NCBI GenBank assembly: GCA_025529335.1
Contig: JAMYHX010000055.1
Coordinates: forward strand, 1 to 64,000
Reading direction: 5' to 3'
Origin: Rhizopus sp. PT2906
Taxonomy: Eukaryota; Mucoromycota; Mucoromycetes; Mucorales; Rhizopodaceae
DNA length: 64,000 bases
Shown: positions 22,200 through 34,000 of the stretch, in pieces
How positions within the stretch are numbered: the stretch's first letter is position 1
Layout: each line of letters begins with the position of its first letter
The notes under the pieces: generated by a model
The model's database searches: none
The model's input: the letters and a program-made list of their open reading frames with translations, nothing else
Told to the model about the DNA's origin: nothing
Position numbers and translations under genes: made by a program

Positions 22200-23330
22200 T
22201 CGTTCTTGTATTATATTCTTTGTATAGCTTGCATTTCAGTATCATTTAATTCATTTAATCGTAATTGGGCTTGACGGTTTGAACCGATAAAAGAAGGGTA
22301 ACCATGGATACCATTGATCATCCATTTGCGAGACGCATGTTTATGTAATACAAAATATCCCTTTGTCTGTGCTTTTGTACGACGCATCTGTAACCATCTG
22401 GTGAAATAGGTCCACTAAACTTTTTTCCATTTTCCACCGTCGTTTTGCTTGTCTCCTTATTTTACATCTCGATAATAGGTTGTCATACAGTTCATAAGAT
22501 CATAAGAAAAGGAAAAGTAAAGGTGATCATATCTTATTTTCCATATCTTTCTTTTTTTTTTTCATTATTAAAATTTAAACATCGATCAACTCCACTGATT
22601 GTTACTTGATTTCTTTCTTTTGCATGTGTTTTACACGCTTTTATTTTGATAGCTTATTCGGTACTATGCGCCATATCAGATCTTAGACCGTCCCAATTAC
22701 CGCCACTTTATCAAAGAAAAAAGGGAAGGGGGTGGGAGCGGTATATACAGCTCTACTTGCATATGTGTAACTGTTTGAGTGCGATACAAATTATAAAAAA
22801 TAACATAATATATAGTTTCTGTTGCACGTTACCCCATCGAACCAGAGGAGTTTTTATTTTTTCATAAAAGACAAGGGTACGCAAACAAGTTCCAATGAAG
22901 AAAAGAAAGAAAAACCCATTGAAAGCAAGAGATGAAATTTATAATAAAATAAGACCATATCATTCACTTGTTCGTCTTCATCCGATTGAAGTACCGAAGA
23001 AGGTCAAGATAGAAATCATGGTTCGGTTCATTTGACAGCCGTACAAAAGTAGAGAAGGAATATGCATTGGCTGTCCTAAATGAAGCAATCCATGATTTAC
23101 ACTTTTTTAAGGTTTATGTATATGCTTAAACCAGCTGATAGACCAGTGTACAGAAATCATTGTAGATAAAGGCTATATAACACGATTCAAATCTATTTCC
23201 TTACGTTTTTTGTGTCTCCTGTAGTCAAACACGCTCTAGTCACATTTGACTTGGTTAGTCATTGTTGAAAAAAAAAATTAAGTTTATTTCTTTTCTCTTC
23301 TTTTCTTTTCTCTATTTATTTTAATTTTTA
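22200..23330. other. Intergenic region with one possible decayed coding piece
   Basis: Mostly AT-rich and pyrimidine-rich. At 22895-23035 a 46-codon frame (MKKRKKNPLKARDEIY then HSLVRLHPIEVPKK) overlaps, in another frame, SWFGSFDSRTKVEKEYALAV at about 23015-23110. The two together look like parts of one protein interrupted by a frame break or a small intron. I do not recognise it. The last 150 bases are the leader of the Rua1-type gene. Confidence 0.35.
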
Positions 23331-24850
23331 ATGTCTTCTTCTACAATTTCTCAAGCTTATATGAATACAAAGTCTAGCTCTTTTCGAAACGATAATGACT
23401 TGCAGCCTTTAGCATCAAACTATGCTAAAAGACTTGATTACGCCAATACATGCCCTGAAGCATTCCTATTACAAGATTTGACTATACAAGCACCATGGGA
23501 CACTTTTGCAGATTTTAATTGCCCAGAATATTCTATTATACATCAGGATATGAATCGCACTTGTAATAATCATAATAGTAGTAATAAATCATTCTATTCC
23601 CCCAAAGCGATGATCACTAACTCCCTTTTTTATAAAGCACTTTTCGGCTACCATGGCCTGATCAAAAATGAGGCTACTTACCTCTACCCAGAACAACAAA
23701 CGGTTACACCCTCATGTAAAAATATCGCGTACCCCAGTCAGCAGCACCCTTTCATCGCAGATGGAGGACCTTCACCAATGACGAGCTCAGGAGGTACACT
23801 GACCTGGCAGCAGAGTATACTTCAAAAGAAGCCAAAGGAAGAATACACACAATGGTTACCTTCTATCCAAAGTTCAAACTTGACGAGTCCTGCCAATTCT
23901 GAGCATTCAATGGACGAAAAGTTTGTCAAGAAAAGAAGCATAGTAGACCAAGATCTGATCTCGGCTCCGTCAGTTGTCTCAAGTATGAGCGAGCCTATAC
24001 GAACGAGCGTGCACTATCCAGCCGTTTATCCTCAACAACCTCGTAAACGGACAAGGTCCCTTCAACATGATTCTTCCACTGACGTCAATCGCCATAACGT
24101 TTGTAACAATACGACGGAAGGAGTCATCAAGGCTTCATCAGATAGTTCAGATGATCAGTATCTTCAACCCTTGGCTGAAACAGTCAACTTTGTGAACACA
24201 GCAGTAGCATCTGAGGTTGCATACTCCGATAATTATTACGATACGGTTAGGAACAATCAGATGCTCGCAGCTATTCCTCGTCGACAAAAGTTGCGCTACG
24301 AAGGTGATCATTACACCCCCAAGTGGGTCCGTTATACAGGACACCTTAAAGAGGGCTACTGCGATAGCTGTAATCCTGGTAAATGGCTGCAGCTGAAAAA
24401 CAGCGCCTACTGGTAAGTTCGGAAAATAAAGAAAGAAAGGAGATCATCTTGATGTTTATATTTATTGCAAAAAAGGTACCACAAACAATTCTACCACGGC
24501 ATCTCTTCCGTCTCTGGTAAACCATTTATAAAACCTATAGAACAGCGAATGGGGAAAGGCGATATCATTGAGGGCCTTTGCCATCAGTGTCATCGATTTG
24601 TTCCAGCATGCAACGGCAAAAAGAAGAATAACTATATGCTTTGGTATCGTCACGCTCATAAAGTAAAATATTAACAAAGTCATCTCTCACACTCTTTTGC
24701 TTACTCTACTTTGTTTTTGTTTAGTGTCATTTATATGATAAACCAAAGACAGTTCCAAAAACTTCCGTTAGTACCAGTAGCAGCAGTAATAGCAGTATTA
24801 GTAGTAGATCTTCACTCCCATATTCTTCAATAACGACAACAGATGAATAG
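23331..24850 (+). CDS. Rua1-type zinc-finger transcription regulator (DUF4451)
   Basis: Three exons: 23331-24412, 24476-24662 and 24725-24850; 464 residues. The first 320 residues are Ser-, Asn- and Gln-rich with a basic patch (PRKRTRSL). The conserved domain (about 325-430) has GYCDSCNPGKWLQLKNSAYW, YHKQFYHGISS, GLCHQCHRFVP and LWYRHAHKCH. It includes two CxxC pairs and spaced histidines suited to two zinc sites. This is the C-terminal domain known from Ustilago Rua1 and many fungal regulators. The domain crosses both introns, and the frames agree at each junction (TG|G TAC and AAA|TGT CAT). The C-terminal tail is Ser-rich. It is expected to be a nuclear DNA-binding protein; target processes are unknown. 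Confidence 0.88.
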
Positions 24851-27406
24851 GTAATCTACAACTCTCTTCTACTATTTTTACTAGCATCTCTCCTTTCCTT
24901 CTTCTTTATAAGCCGAACAAAACAAATTGCATGTATGTGTACCCTTTGTATATACTTTATTCATATTCCCCCCATATCTTTCACTTATGCCCTACTTTCT
25001 TTATTTTTCTTTTGTCATTGTGTTTTTTTAAAAAAAAATTGCTTATCATTAGTGCTTATTCCTATCCTTTACTTTAACTCCCATTATGACGATATTATAT
25101 ACTTTTAATAAACATTTTAATACTCACATCATAATAAACATCAGTCATTTGAATCAATTTTCATATCATCTCTTGTGCAAACATATATACTTTGTTGATT
25201 GGAGTGATTGTGTTGTCACTGTTACGAATCGAGCTTATACGATCTATTTACTGTATACTTGTTGTTCACTACTATAGGCCATTCCGAAACAGTATAGAAA
25301 AGGAAGGCAGAGCTTATGTTTATCAAGTAATATACTTCTTTAAATAAATAAACAAACAACTGTGGTAATGTTACTCATTTCATTATTTTACATGCTGTAT
25401 TGTTTACATAGTCATCATATGTGATCATTTTCTTAAAGAGCTAATGCTTTGAACATGCTGAATTGGAGCAAGCAGTTAAACTCTTAACAAGTATACATCT
25501 GTGCTATTTGTTTGAGCTAAACAAATAAATATAGATGCCTTGTCCTCCTTATTAGGTCAAAAGTAGATGCGGTTTCTTAAAAGCCTCTCAATCAAAAGCC
25601 AACCACAGAACATCTGCTAGGAGCTTGCAGATAAAAACTCTTTGCTACTAACCAGTCTTTCTCTTTTGCAGATCGTTTTGAATCTGTAAACATAACCAGA
25701 TAAGGAAGACCCGTGATAAACGACTATGAAACTCACTCAGCTCGTGATGAATCCATTTAAAGCAAGTTATTATGCAATGAGACAAAATGAATGTGCTCAT
25801 TACAATATTGAGCTACATATGATTCATCAAGAGGTCATAATTAAATAGGACAGGTCTCAGCAGATCCACGCTAGGTTAAACAGAAAAAAAAAAATTGTAT
25901 TCTAGACTCCTCTTGTATGAAATTGAACGTAAATTGGTACGAGTGTATGATGTACAAACACTTTCTTCCATTTGTTCGTTTGTCCACTCCTCTATTTTAA
26001 AGAAAGAAAAGTAAGAGGAGCATCTCCGCACACCTTTACAAGATTCGGAAGGTAGTCCGGTCGTCTGTGCAAGTGTCTGAAAATATATTAACCTTTTTCA
26101 TTAATTTGACTTTACTGGCGGGGGAAACACCACTCGGTTCCTAGGCGTGGTTTCAACGTGTGTTTTGAGTAAATAGACATGATGGTGAGGGGGAATGTAT
26201 TGGCCTTTTTAAGTTTACGGTCCACATTTTTTGGGAGATTGTTGACACACCATCAAATCTCAAAATAGTGATATCGCATTTTATTCGGACTTTGATTTCG
26301 AAAATAATGACACTGCTGGCTTATTGAGAAATGCGCCCTGGGAGTAGCGTTTCATAGTCCTTTTCTCAGACTTTTAGTAATTGTTGTCAATCAACTCTCT
26401 ATTGTTTTACAATCTTGTAAGCACAAATGTCACAACAGGCTGTCCGTATAAATCAATTTGGAGCGAATGTAGTCTTGTATAGACAAAATCTGGCAAAGCT
26501 TCATTGGACAAATTCTATAAGTTGTCGATAGTTTTAAAACTAGTGGTATGAAGCAATTGCCAGCCAAGTTAAGAAAATTAAGAGTGCTATTCATAATACT
26601 TATGATTACTGTAGGAAAAGACAAAGTCATCAATGATGAAAGAAATAGCTCACGAAGAAGATGAACCTGTACAGAAGAAGTTGGAATTAAGCGTCGCTTC
26701 AAGCACTAAGAGTGTCACACTTGCAGAATCCGAAGCATGCTTCAACACTGGTTTGGCTCAATCGCCTTTATAAGCATTCATGCGCATATATTATAACTAA
26801 AGAGAAAAGTGCAACAATTCCTGTAGATATTAGGGATACGGTTGATGAATTGATACTACATGTACGATTATATTTTGAACTTGACAGTAGGATTAATTCT
26901 TTTGATTCATTTCCATAATATTTATTGACCAAGTGTTTATTCTTTTAGGGACTGTTGCAGAAAACTTTGGATTATGTCAAATTTCAAAAGGAACGCCGTG
27001 CTGTATAATAAGAAGCAATGATTAACGACGCACAAAAGCCAACCAAGACATTGCTATCTAACATTGTTAAACCGATAATTATAAGACTGGATAAGGGCAA
27101 GTATGCTAAGGAAGTGAAAGATAGCTCAAGCAGCCTCCAACGATAGATAATAAGCAATTAAATAAAGTATTTTATTGATTGGATAAATATTACTTTTTTA
27201 TGTTAGTATCTTGATTTTCTTCTAATAAATCCAACTAAAAAATCAGTACTTTACAGATGATTTCCTTTGTTTATCTACAAGCTTATTCCAAAGGATCAAA
27301 GAAAATAAATCTTTTTGTTTGATTGGCTGATAAATATATTTCCACACAAAATAAAGCAAGTTACACAGGCTTCCTGTGTCCTGCTTGTCCTTTTTTTTTT
27401 CTTTTA
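24851..27406. other. Gene-poor region with undefined coding-like scraps
   Basis: About 2.5 kb before GPI2. Short frames occur at 26430-26702 (-) and 26712-26918 (+). On the + strand near 26640-26760 there is MMKEIAHEEDEPVQKKLELS then CFNTGLAQSP, which has protein-like composition but runs into stops. The stretch 27000-27150 also has Lys-rich pieces. No family was recognised, and no tandem or inverted repeats stand out. It may hold remnants of an old insertion. Confidence 0.4.
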
Positions 27407-28561
27407 ATGTATTTGCGTGAATTTCAATATAATCCACACAGTCCACCGTGGCAGAAACTTTTATGGGTAAAACAAAACTACCCAGACAACTATGTGGATG
27501 ACACGTTTTTGGATGAGTTACAACGAAATGGTATTCATCGAACACATGTACACGCACAAACAAACACACAAATATTCAGTTAAATTATTCTAGTTAATGT
27601 CATAACATATGATTACTGGGCTACGGTATATGAATCAGGCGTCATTACTCAACAAATAAGCAGCGTTATTATTTTTATTGCACTATTCATCTATCTTCAG
27701 TCCAACGTAATGTCTGGACACTACTTGATCTGGGCTGGATCTCTATCAACAGGAGCCGGATATATTTTTTGGGATCTGATCATGTTAAAGACAAGAAATG
27801 ACTATGAATTTAAACGTAACAAAAACAAAAAAAGAAGAAAGCTTTCATGTATGTAAAAGTGTATACGTTCTGTCTATAGGTCAGCGCGTGGTTAAAAGCG
27901 CTTTCTTCTTCTTTATTACGCTATTGGGCTTATCACCTATCCTAAAGACATTGACAGAAAAGATCAGTGACGATACCATCTGGGCATTGACTGTCATCTG
28001 CTTCCTTATTCACGTTCTTTTTCATGATTATAGTACACAGATGAATACGATAAAGTAATACTATCATATAAAGAAAGATCATGTGATTTATATTCTCAAT
28101 AGGATACCAGGATCAATGTCAACTAATGCGGCCATATTTGCCTCAGTATTACTTGCTTCAAGATTAGAGACGAATACAGATGTCTTTGGTTTGTTATCCT
28201 TTGCTGTCGAATGGTTTTCATTGTTTCCTATCTTTAAAAGGCATTTAAGAAGCCTGAGTACTAAGGTCCAAGTGATGTTGACATTGACCATGCTCCTTGT
28301 CTGTGTCGTCTTGTTCTTTCCTATATCAAAGGCAGTTGCCTTCATCTATATCCTAGGGTTCATATTCCTAACCTTTATCTGCCCATATTGGCTTATATTC
28401 ATTCAGAAATATAAAAAGTAAGTCATTTGATTATATATTAATTTGTCTCTAATATAACATCTCTTAGTGAAATCCATGGGCCTTGGGATGAAGCTAGACC
28501 AAAGTTACAGAGACCTAAACGTAATCTGTATAGGAAAAAGAATATCAAAACGGGATCATGA
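27407..28561 (+). CDS. GPI2: GPI2/PIG-C, subunit of GPI-GlcNAc transferase
   Basis: Membrane subunit of the enzyme complex at the ER that starts GPI-anchor synthesis by transferring GlcNAc to phosphatidylinositol. Five exons: 27407-27530, 27594-27815, 27880-28054, 28103-28417 and 28468-28561; 309 residues. Hallmarks: PWQKLLWVKQNYPDNYVDDTFL at the N-terminus, YDYWATVYESGVITQQIS, LLGLSPILKTLTEKISDDTIWAL, FHDYS, GSMSTNAAIFASVLLASRL and the closing GPWDEARP. Most of the rest is transmembrane. The second intron could be 27849-27879 (31 nt, GTATGT donor) or 27816-27879 (64 nt, GTAACA donor). Both keep frame; the longer is chosen because 31 nt is below the usual spliceosomal minimum. The start is the first ATG of the frame that leads into PWQKLLW. 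Confidence 0.9.
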
Positions 28562-29329
28562 TGTAAATAATAAAAGTAGGATCTTGTTAGGCGAACCATG
28601 TTAATAACGAGGGTTCAATATCCACCCGATCCATGCATATCCTTTATCAATAAATAGAGTTATTTCAAATAAAATGAAATACATAATTCAAAAGAGTAAT
28701 TATGAAATGAGTAATTTAATCTAATGCCTTGTAATCCGGGACCCTGTTAGGTTACCGCAACAGATTGTAAAGAAAAAGTCATCAGCAATACTCTATACAC
28801 GCTAAAAGAAGAAGTATAGGATAGAGATATACTACAAATAATTGCTCATCCCCACTTTCCACTTTCCCTTCGTTTGCATGCATGTGCGTACATACTTTGA
28901 CATGCTGCAACTTTATTAGATACAATGCTACTTAATGCAACCATAGTCAAGCTGTACTTCTTGTAGACACCATCTAGCGTCTGCTCAGGATCTTTTTTAT
29001 GTTTATCTACTCTTGTAAACAGCCAAAGGATTCAAATTTACCATTGGAAAGGGAGCTATGATATCATCAGTTAAGAGTGATCTGTATTTTTCATCTTTCT
29101 CCAAATATTTCTGATCCTATCACCATTATCAGCAATGAACAAGCACAGTTCATCTGATAATGTAGCGTTTTTTGTTTTTCCACTTCTCTGCGGTTCATTT
29201 GGTCAAGTAGTCTTGGTTCCTGTTGAACAATAAATTACAAAACTAATTTCCTTTCACATGACAAACAACATCCCTCATGACACGCTCTATGAATTCCGCT
29301 TCGGCTGGTTTTTTAGGTATAAAGGGAGA

Positions 29330-29365
<36 letters not shown>

Positions 29366-31036
29366 AAGCTTGACTGCTTCTTTATCCGATTCTTTCTCTC
29401 CACCATTCTGGACTTTTAGGACAATTGAATAGTGTCTGCAATGCGCTACATTCACACAACTTTGAGCTTTTCTAAAGTAAAAATACTAAAAGATAGTCTA
29501 TTTTTTCCTCCTGGTTTTAAATGAGAATGTCTAGTTGTAATCTGAAATGTTGAATATGACTAATAATAACGAAGAAGAAGTTGTCAAAATTTAACATCCG
29601 TAAATATTCTTGGAAAAATGCATGTCTTGAAAAAGCACTTGTCAAGTGAAAAGTAAAAAAAGAAACGGCCTAAATATAAACTCATTTCACATGTTATGAC
29701 AACATTTCTTTTCTTTTTTCTTTCCTTTTTCTCTAGAACTTTATGATTTAAAGCAGCCATAGTACAGCAGCACAGAGATCCTAACCTAAACTGTCCATTG
29801 TTAATGTGGCTGTCTCTAACGGAAAGGATTTCGGAAGGGCGGAAGAAAGTGGGATGATTTGTATGGGATAAAATCACTCTTTATGCTCGGAACAAATGTC
29901 AAATTCATGAGCCTGTATCCGCCTCCCTCGGTAACAGGGTTGATAAAGCATGAGATATTGCATCACTTTATATTTTCCAGTCCATATTCAAATCAAGGTA
30001 TTGTATAACAAAATCATCACTATGATACAAACTCTTTTTCTCTATTAATAAACAAATGAACCTTAACCAATCGTCATTTCGTGTGTATAATAAAAATAGG
30101 CGATTCCCCTTTTCGTATCAGATTACGCACCATGATGAGACCATCATGATAGATTTGGTAATAAAGTCAATGATGAAATCTACATGTATAAAAAAAGAAA
30201 AGATCATAAAGCCTCCCCTTTATTTAACAAAAAAGGAATAAAAGTCCTTTAAGGCCTATTGTTCTATAAAAAGACAAGAGTGAGAAACATACAACAAAGC
30301 ACTTCTCATCTTGTGTTTTTATAAGGAAAATAGAAATGTGCTCTCTTTTGTCATTGTTGTGCAAAAAAAAAAAGAAAGAAAGGGGGAAAGTAAGGGATCA
30401 AGGTATATTCATTTCAATATCCGCAGCTTATTTTCATTTTCTGTTTTTGGTAGAATAAAAAACAAAGCATCTATACAACACCCTTTCCACCTTAATGCAC
30501 ATCATATGAGTTATGAATGATCTGAATATTTCCTTTTTTAATTAAAAGCCCATAGAAACCACTTAAAAAAAGTCCATGTCAAGAAGTATTTGTTATTGTG
30601 GTTACATAAACATATAAAGTTGGCCTGTGCAGTAAACATTGGAAATTATCATTGCACAGCATAAACAAATTGAAATCATAAAGTAGGGAAATAAAAATAA
30701 ATATAATTATAAGCCTCGTTATATAATAAGTAATTAGATCATATTATCAACGAAAGCCCTCTCTTTTTTTTATACTTGGTCATCGTCGTCACCACTATAT
30801 TACCAAGTAAACCCTCATTCACTCGTCAGAAGATAAGTCTGCGTTTCAAACAACTCGTCAGGTGACCACGTTATAAAAAGAATCTACGTCTATAAATTTA
30901 CATTTGTCTATTTCCCTTTTTCTCTTTCTTTTTTCCCTCTCTTTCTCTTTCTTTTCTTGTTCTTTCAATTCAATTAACTTTACGCCTTCCAATCCTTGTA
31001 TACTTGTATTATAATATTTTTTAATTTATAAAAAGA
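28562..31036. other. Gene-free region
   Basis: About 2.5 kb with no supported gene. It contains a GA microsatellite (29334-29361), purine-rich and pyrimidine-rich tracts, and scattered short frames (29584-29877 minus, 30311-30520 plus) that look like noise. The last 150 bases are strongly pyrimidine-rich (CTTT repeats), likely the promoter and leader of the Sel1-repeat gene. A sequence at 28609-28625 resembles a tRNA B-box but no tRNA fold was found around it. Confidence 0.45.
29334..29361. repeat. GA dinucleotide microsatellite
   Basis: About fourteen GA units followed by AAAG repeats, in a gene-free region. It creates a low-complexity Ser/Leu frame on the minus strand that is not a gene. 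Confidence 0.95.
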
Positions 31037-34000
31037 ATGGCAAAGAGTATACTATCACGTATGGTGAGCTTATTCTCACCAAAACAAAAGAAACCTACAG
31101 CAAAACCAATACAAAAGCCTACGAAATCAATTGACAACATAACATCACCTTTACACGATAACATCATTGAATCATCACGGAAGCAGTCACTGGAGACACA
31201 ATCACCAAAAAAGGATTTAATTCTCGATCGACCGTCGCAACCACCGCAATCTCAACCACCGCCGTCTACGATAACAAGTGAGGCCAATGAAGAGTCAGAT
31301 ATGGGTCGATTTATAAACATTCAGGGCGATCTGCCAAAAGCACAAGATTACATTAATAAACTCGAGCAATGCGTCAACAGAGCTTACCATCAATCCTCAG
31401 ACGAATACTCGACTATTTCCTCAGCTACCTCTTCTGCAAACATGACCCTAGAGGAGGCTTTGTTCTCACACATCTCGTCAGATTCTCGTTCAGAAATTAC
31501 CGCGTATTCATTCGACAGTCCTAAAATAGCAGTTCGTGCGCAGTCATCCAGTAGATCAAGTCTTGTACAATCTGATGTTAGACAATACCAGATTGCTGAC
31601 CTAGACCCACCCGCTCATCACGCTGACAGTATGGGTGGTAGCACGCCCAAGATTATTTTTGATACGCACCTGGCCATCTCAAAGTCCAATTACGAGCGCT
31701 ACTTTTGTAATCTTTATACGCAGGCCCTCTATTACTTATCTCCTCTAAACAAAGGCTACAGCCCTGCACACGCTTTTGAACTCTTTGAGGCCATAGCAGC
31801 ACACGGTAGCCAAATATACCAAGAGTTGAATCCTCGTACAAAAACCTTAATCTCGTTTGCTCAATACCGCGCAGGAAGAATGCTCTATGAGGCAGAATAC
31901 AGCGAAGAGGATGACCGCTACAGCCATCACCAACAGCAAGGTTTAATCTATCTTTGTGACGCTCAAAAGAATGGAAATGCCCACGCTACCTACATCTTGG
32001 GTATATATACGCAAGAACGTGGCAATCTTGATCAAGCATGCCAATTATATCATGAAGCTGCCATGGCTGGCTTGGTGGAAGCCAAAGTATCATTTGCTAT
32101 CATTGTTCTTTATCACCATGTATCTACATTCAAGGCAGAAGATGCTATTAAAGCATTAATTGAAGCTTCTAATCAGGTAACACAAAGAAGGTTGCCCCTT
32201 GCTCCTGTGTTCCCCTCGAGCTATTTAGTGCGGGGGAATAGAGGGACAAGTGTGGCTTTAGAGAAAAACTTGCACACTCACTATTTTCCTTTTTAGGGTC
32301 ATTCGCTTGCATCTTTTCTATTAGCTGCCTACTATGATCAAGAGCAGCAATTCCAAACCGCAGCAAAGTATGGTCAGCGTGTCAGGCTGTCTTCTGCTAG
32401 CCCTATATATGGTCTTACAAAATACGTCATTGGCATCATTCACTTGAAAGCTGGCTATGAAGACGCTGCATTTCAATACGTTGCTGAAGCTGCCAATTCT
32501 ACACAGATAGATGATCGTGGAATGCCTATCAAGAACACTCTAGCTCTCCGAAAGTTGGGCTTATTCTTCCTTTTAGGCATTGGTACACCCAAGAAACCCG
32601 AAGTTGCCTTTCAGTACATTAAAAAAGCTGCCGACTGTGGTGACGAAGTCGCCAACATTATTCTTGGTCAAATGTTCATCCTTGGTCTAGGCTGCACCAT
32701 TGATCGAATGGAAGCTGCCCAAATCTTTGAAAAATACAAAGATAGCATTGCTGCCAAGCTGTCTCGTGGCCTGCTGTTCATGAAAATAAATCCAGAAATT
32801 GCTTATCAAGAATTTGTATCGGTCATGAACTTCAACCCAACGCCGTATGACGAGAAAAATTGGAACATCGCTTCTATACGGTGTGAGGCTACAGTCCGCA
32901 TCGCCATTTGGACATTCAACGGTATTGGTGGCGCCGAGAAGAACCCTCAATACGCTGTGCAGCTCTTGCAAAAATTGTCTGACCAGTACAACTACCCAGA
33001 GGCTCATTATTGGCTTGCCTGGGCCTACTATGAAGGCGTTCTGGCTCATGATGACTCTACGATTGCTACAAAGGACGTAAACAAGGCATTTCATTATTTC
33101 TTGAAAGGTGCTCAGATGAACAATGCCAAGTCCCTATACAAGGTGGGCCTCATGCTTAGAGATGGCGAAGTTACTCATCCGCAGTTCCAACGCCAAGATG
33201 CTTTCCAGTTCTTCTTCAAGGCGGCTGGTTTAAATCATGTGGAAGCTCAAACGCAAGTGGGTATTTACTATTTTCATGGTTTGGCACCTGTTACGCGCAA
33301 CCTTGAAACGGCATTTGAGTACTTTAGCTTAGCAGCAAGACATAACAACACCGAAGCTATTCTCTATTTAGCTGACTATTTCGTCAAGAGCAGTACTCAG
33401 CACAGTTCAATTAATGTGAAGCAACTTTACAATGAGCTCAACCGCAGTGCATCTGCACAGAACCCCGCGGCCTACCGTATGCTTGCCCTAGTCATCAATA
33501 AGCTCACTGACCCATCTGAATCTTACGAACCTATCCTGAGAAGCTCAGCAAGTAACCACCAAGCTCTTTGGAGCATGTACCAAATGGCTAAAGAAGAATC
33601 ATACAGCAATACCGACGTTAAAACACGATTCGCATTACATTGTCTTTGGAAAGCCCTGGAACTCACAGATCACAAGTCAGGCAGATTCGTATGTACATTT
33701 ATCCCAAAAATGACTACGAATGACGTTTCAAGAACAATAGAGATTTTTCAGCGATCAGAAGGCCCAAATACCCAAAAGTAATATTACTCAAATAGTTGCA
33801 CAAACAAAGACTAACACAGATTTATGCAGAATGAGCGTTGCATTTGCACAGTTTTTGAATGCTTGCGGTAAAAAATCACTTGCTCTCAAAAAGTATTTGG
33901 AAATAGCTAGATTCAATAATGTGAACGAGACAGCCGGTTGGGTAGCTCGTCTAGAAGCTGCTAAGCTGGTGCTGCTAGAGAATCAAGGAAAGGCACGAAG

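Noticed and set aside
28585..28640. tRNA-like B-box (GGTTCAATATCC)
   Set aside because: No matching A-box, acceptor stem or cloverleaf could be built around it.
29243..29455. Minus-strand frame with Ser/Leu repeats
   Set aside because: Produced by the GA microsatellite; no natural composition outside it.
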